Below are positions 13,225 to 14,984 of a DNA stretch of 14,984 nucleotides, one piece after another. Numbering within the stretch: position 1 is the stretch's first letter; every line of letters begins with the position of its first letter. Position numbers and translations under genes: made by a program. The stretch covers positions 1 through 14,984 of the forward strand of contig CAAGEK010000062.1 of assembly GCA_900768845.1 (NCBI GenBank). The letters are read 5' to 3'. The notes below the pieces were generated by a model. It made no database searches, had not been told where the DNA came from, and saw only the letters and a list, made by a program, of their open reading frames with translations. The DNA comes from Alphaproteobacteria bacterium (GTDB lineage: Bacteria > Pseudomonadota > Alphaproteobacteria > CAAGCB01 > CAG-977).

Positions 13225-13241
13225 GTATGGAAAGTTACGGG

Positions 13242-14984
13242 TCAGCATCCGCCGGTAAACGGAGAACCCAGCGTGCTTGCCGAAGTCGCCGCCTTATCAT
13301 ACGTTACCGTAGTCACTTTTCCCGAAGACGCGGCTTTTTTGCAAACGCCGCCCAGTTTGATTTTCGCTCCGGCCGATATGGACATATCCTGCATTCTGCC
13401 GTACAGGTACGACGCGCCTAAAATCGCTCCGGACGAAGTCATGCTCATGCTGTCGCCGTTTGTTAAAACTTTACCGTATCCTGATTTGGACTCGATTGTA
13501 TTATTGATTTTCAGCGTACCTCCAACCATTTTTAAAATCGTGTCTCCGGAGATTGTCGGGTATTGTTCCCCCTGCGCCCTGTTAAAGTTTACAAGAGTTA
13601 AAGGCGCATTGATCGTTACGGAATTAATACTGTTACTGTACGTTTCATGAGAATCAATCGCCGTACAGCCGCAAGTGTCACAAGTATTCGTTCCTCTGTC
13701 ACACTCAATTGTCGTTGTGCCTTTAATTGTAATGTCTCCATAAGTTTGCATCAAACCGGAGTATGATGTTTTAATATAATTCCCGTTCGCATTTAAGTTG
13801 ATAACGGCTTTTCCTGTCGTGATATATCCGATGGCGGAACTCGCTCTTGCATCAAATTTTACAGGGCCGTTTGCCGTGAACGTAGAGTTGTTGCCCAGGT
13901 CAATTCCTACAAAGACATCCGGCATATTCAGAACCAAAGTTCCGGAGGAGGCGATTGTCGCAGTGGTGTTCGCCCCTATCCATAAACCGTAAGAGGCGTC
14001 TCCCGACAAAGTCGTGTTGCCTGCGATTTCAACGGAACCGCCGTTCGTTTGCAAGACGCCTTGATTGGCATATCCGTCCGCATTGTCTTTGGCGGAATGA
14101 AGCGTGACTTTTCCTTGTAAAGTCATTTTGCCCGTTGCGGCAACGACGCTTTTTGCCAAAGTCGTTGAAACGGAAGAATCCGCTATTGTTCCTGATCCTG
14201 AAATACCGTCTTTTGCTTTGTCGTTAAAGGAAAACTTCACGTCCATTTGATTGATTTCGCCGCCGCTGATTGTCATCGGGGCGGCAGACGTTAACGTCGG
14301 CGTATTTGTTTCCTTGCATACGGGAATGTCGGAAAAGTATTTCGGACCGACCAACTTTTTAGAGCCCAAGGCAATCTCAGAACCGGCTGTCAGATTGTCT
14401 GTTACCGCAATAATGTTTTTGCCCGAGCTCATCGCCGTCGTGAACGAAGCCGCATCCGTTGCAACCGCCACGTCCGAACGTGTGGCCGTCAACATCCCGC
14501 CGCAATCCGCCGCCACACATTGCTTGGTTGCCGTGTCGCACGTCTGACCGGCCGGACAGTTCGCATCGCTTTCACACGAACACGTCGCCTTGTGCGATCC
14601 CGTAACCGTGCAAATCATATTGCCTTCACACGCCGAAGGGCAGAGTGCAACACACGCAGAGGTTCTCGTATCGCACCTCTGGTCGTTCGGACACGCCGCA
14701 TCACTCGTACACCCGTAACAGGTGTAGCCGTGAGAGCTGTTCGTCGTACATTTCTTGCTTTGGGAAGCGCAATTGTTCCCCGAACAGGCGTCTATGCAAA
14801 TGTTATTGGAGCATTTCTTATTGGAAGCGCAATCGGAATCCGCAGTACATTGAACACAGGTATAAGAATGTCCGCCGGCGATACATTTATACCCGCCCGA
14901 ACACGGGTTCGGAGAACAAACGTCGGTGCAAGCGTTTCCTTTGCAGGCTTGTCCTTCGGAGCAATCGGAATCTTTACTGCACAA
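13242..14984 (-). CDS. Large secreted cysteine-rich protein with beta-helix-like C-terminus, 3' part
   Basis: 580 residues are visible; the start lies beyond the right edge, so no signal peptide can be seen. Residues 2-161 hold 29 cysteines in four modules starting near 2, 46, 92 and 137 (period about 45). Each begins CxxDxDC (CSKDSDC, CTADSDC, CTSDAAC, CESDANC), continues with GQxC..xC and, in the first three, ends in a GHSYTC-like block. From about 165 the sequence becomes rich in Thr, Ser, Gly, Asn and short beta strands with repeated turns (ATGKMTLQGKVTLHSA, GNTTLSGDASYGLWIG), the look of a right-handed parallel beta-helix as in adhesins and pectate-lyase-like folds. A small cysteine cluster (CDRGTNTCDTCGC) interrupts it and the chain ends in GGC. 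The modules resemble those of the protein at 288-1448. Surface location and adhesion are inference; no catalytic motif is seen. Confidence 0.85.
   Translation of the reverse strand: MCSKDSDCSEGQACKGNACTDVCSPNPCSGGYKCIAGGHSYTCVQCTADSDCASNKKCSNNICIDACSGNNCASQSKKCTTNSSHGYTCYGCTSDAACPNDQRCDTRTSACVALCPSACEGNMICTVTGSHKATCSCESDANCPAGQTCDTATKQCVAADCGGMLTATRSDVAVATDAASFTTAMSSGKNIIAVTDNLTAGSEIALGSKKLVGPKYFSDIPVCKETNTPTLTSAAPMTISGGEINQMDVKFSFNDKAKDGISGSGTIADSSVSTTLAKSVVAATGKMTLQGKVTLHSAKDNADGYANQGVLQTNGGSVEIAGNTTLSGDASYGLWIGANTTATIASSGTLVLNMPDVFVGIDLGNNSTFTANGPVKFDARASSAIGYITTGKAVINLNANGNYIKTSYSGLMQTYGDITIKGTTTIECDRGTNTCDTCGCTAIDSHETYSNSINSVTINAPLTLVNFNRAQGEQYPTISGDTILKMVGGTLKINNTIESKSGYGKVLTNGDSMSMTSSGAILGASYLYGRMQDMSISAGAKIKLGGVCKKAASSGKVTTVTYDKAATSASTLGSPFTGGC

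Larger units (their letters stand above)
12660..13227 (+). mobile_element. Decayed IS200/IS605-family insertion sequence
   Basis: The segment between the rne terminator and the right-hand cysteine-rich gene holds recognisable pieces of an IS200/IS605 TnpA in two overlapping frames, a bulged hairpin on the left (12660-12702) and three hairpins on the right (13144-13158, 13173-13183, 13195-13216). It sits in a convergent intergenic spot, where insertion disrupts nothing. No accessory TnpB/IscB gene is present, as in IS200-type elements. The loss of the HUH region makes it unable to move by itself. Exact ends are uncertain; I set them by the outermost structures. Confidence 0.7.

Overview
The window looks like a chromosomal segment of an alphaproteobacterium. 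The best evidence is the divergent arrangement rne <-> amiC-mrcA-prfB, a gene order typical of that class. The encoded RNase E also carries a long charged insertion in its S1 domain and a C-terminal Gly-Trp-Trp tail, both known from Caulobacter-type enzymes. Moderate GC, large cysteine-rich secreted proteins and a leucine-rich-repeat protein would fit an uncultured host-associated (for example gut) lineage, but that part is inference.

Layout, left to right. (1) 1-240, minus: 5' end of a leucine-rich-repeat gene running off the left edge, with an odd start abutting the previous gene's terminator. (2) 241-1448, minus: secreted protein with 28 cysteines, its terminator, and upstream (1449-1692) a promoter preceded by tandem and helically phased short repeats. 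(3) 1693-9503, minus: a compact run amiC, mrcA (PBP1A), prfB (RF2, with a programmed +1 frameshift), a lipoprotein, a membrane-anchored alpha/beta hydrolase and rmuC. Spacings from prfB down are -8 to +13 bp, and mrcA-prfB is 23 bp, so mrcA to rmuC is probably one transcription unit. amiC has its own promoter and mrcA has a second one. (4) 9504-9879: divergent intergenic region and rne leader. (5) 9880-12561, plus: rne, followed by a strong terminator. (6) about 12655-13230, plus: a decayed IS200/IS605-family element. The transposase is split into two small overlapping frames, lacks the segment with the catalytic HUH histidines, and is flanked by hairpins. (7) 13242-14984, minus: 3' part of a second large cysteine-rich secreted protein with about 45-residue cysteine modules followed by a beta-helix-like region.

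How the genes fit together: AmiC and PBP1A cleave and build peptidoglycan, RF2 terminates translation, RNase E organises RNA decay, and RmuC acts in DNA metabolism. The two cysteine-rich proteins share modules and bracket this housekeeping block, so the block sits between lineage-specific surface genes.

The most unusual items are the IS200-type relic, missed by simple ORF calling because it is broken into small frames; the phased repeat array upstream of the secreted-protein promoter; and the LRR gene start with its C7 tract. I did not find a clearly new multi-gene defence or biosynthetic system.
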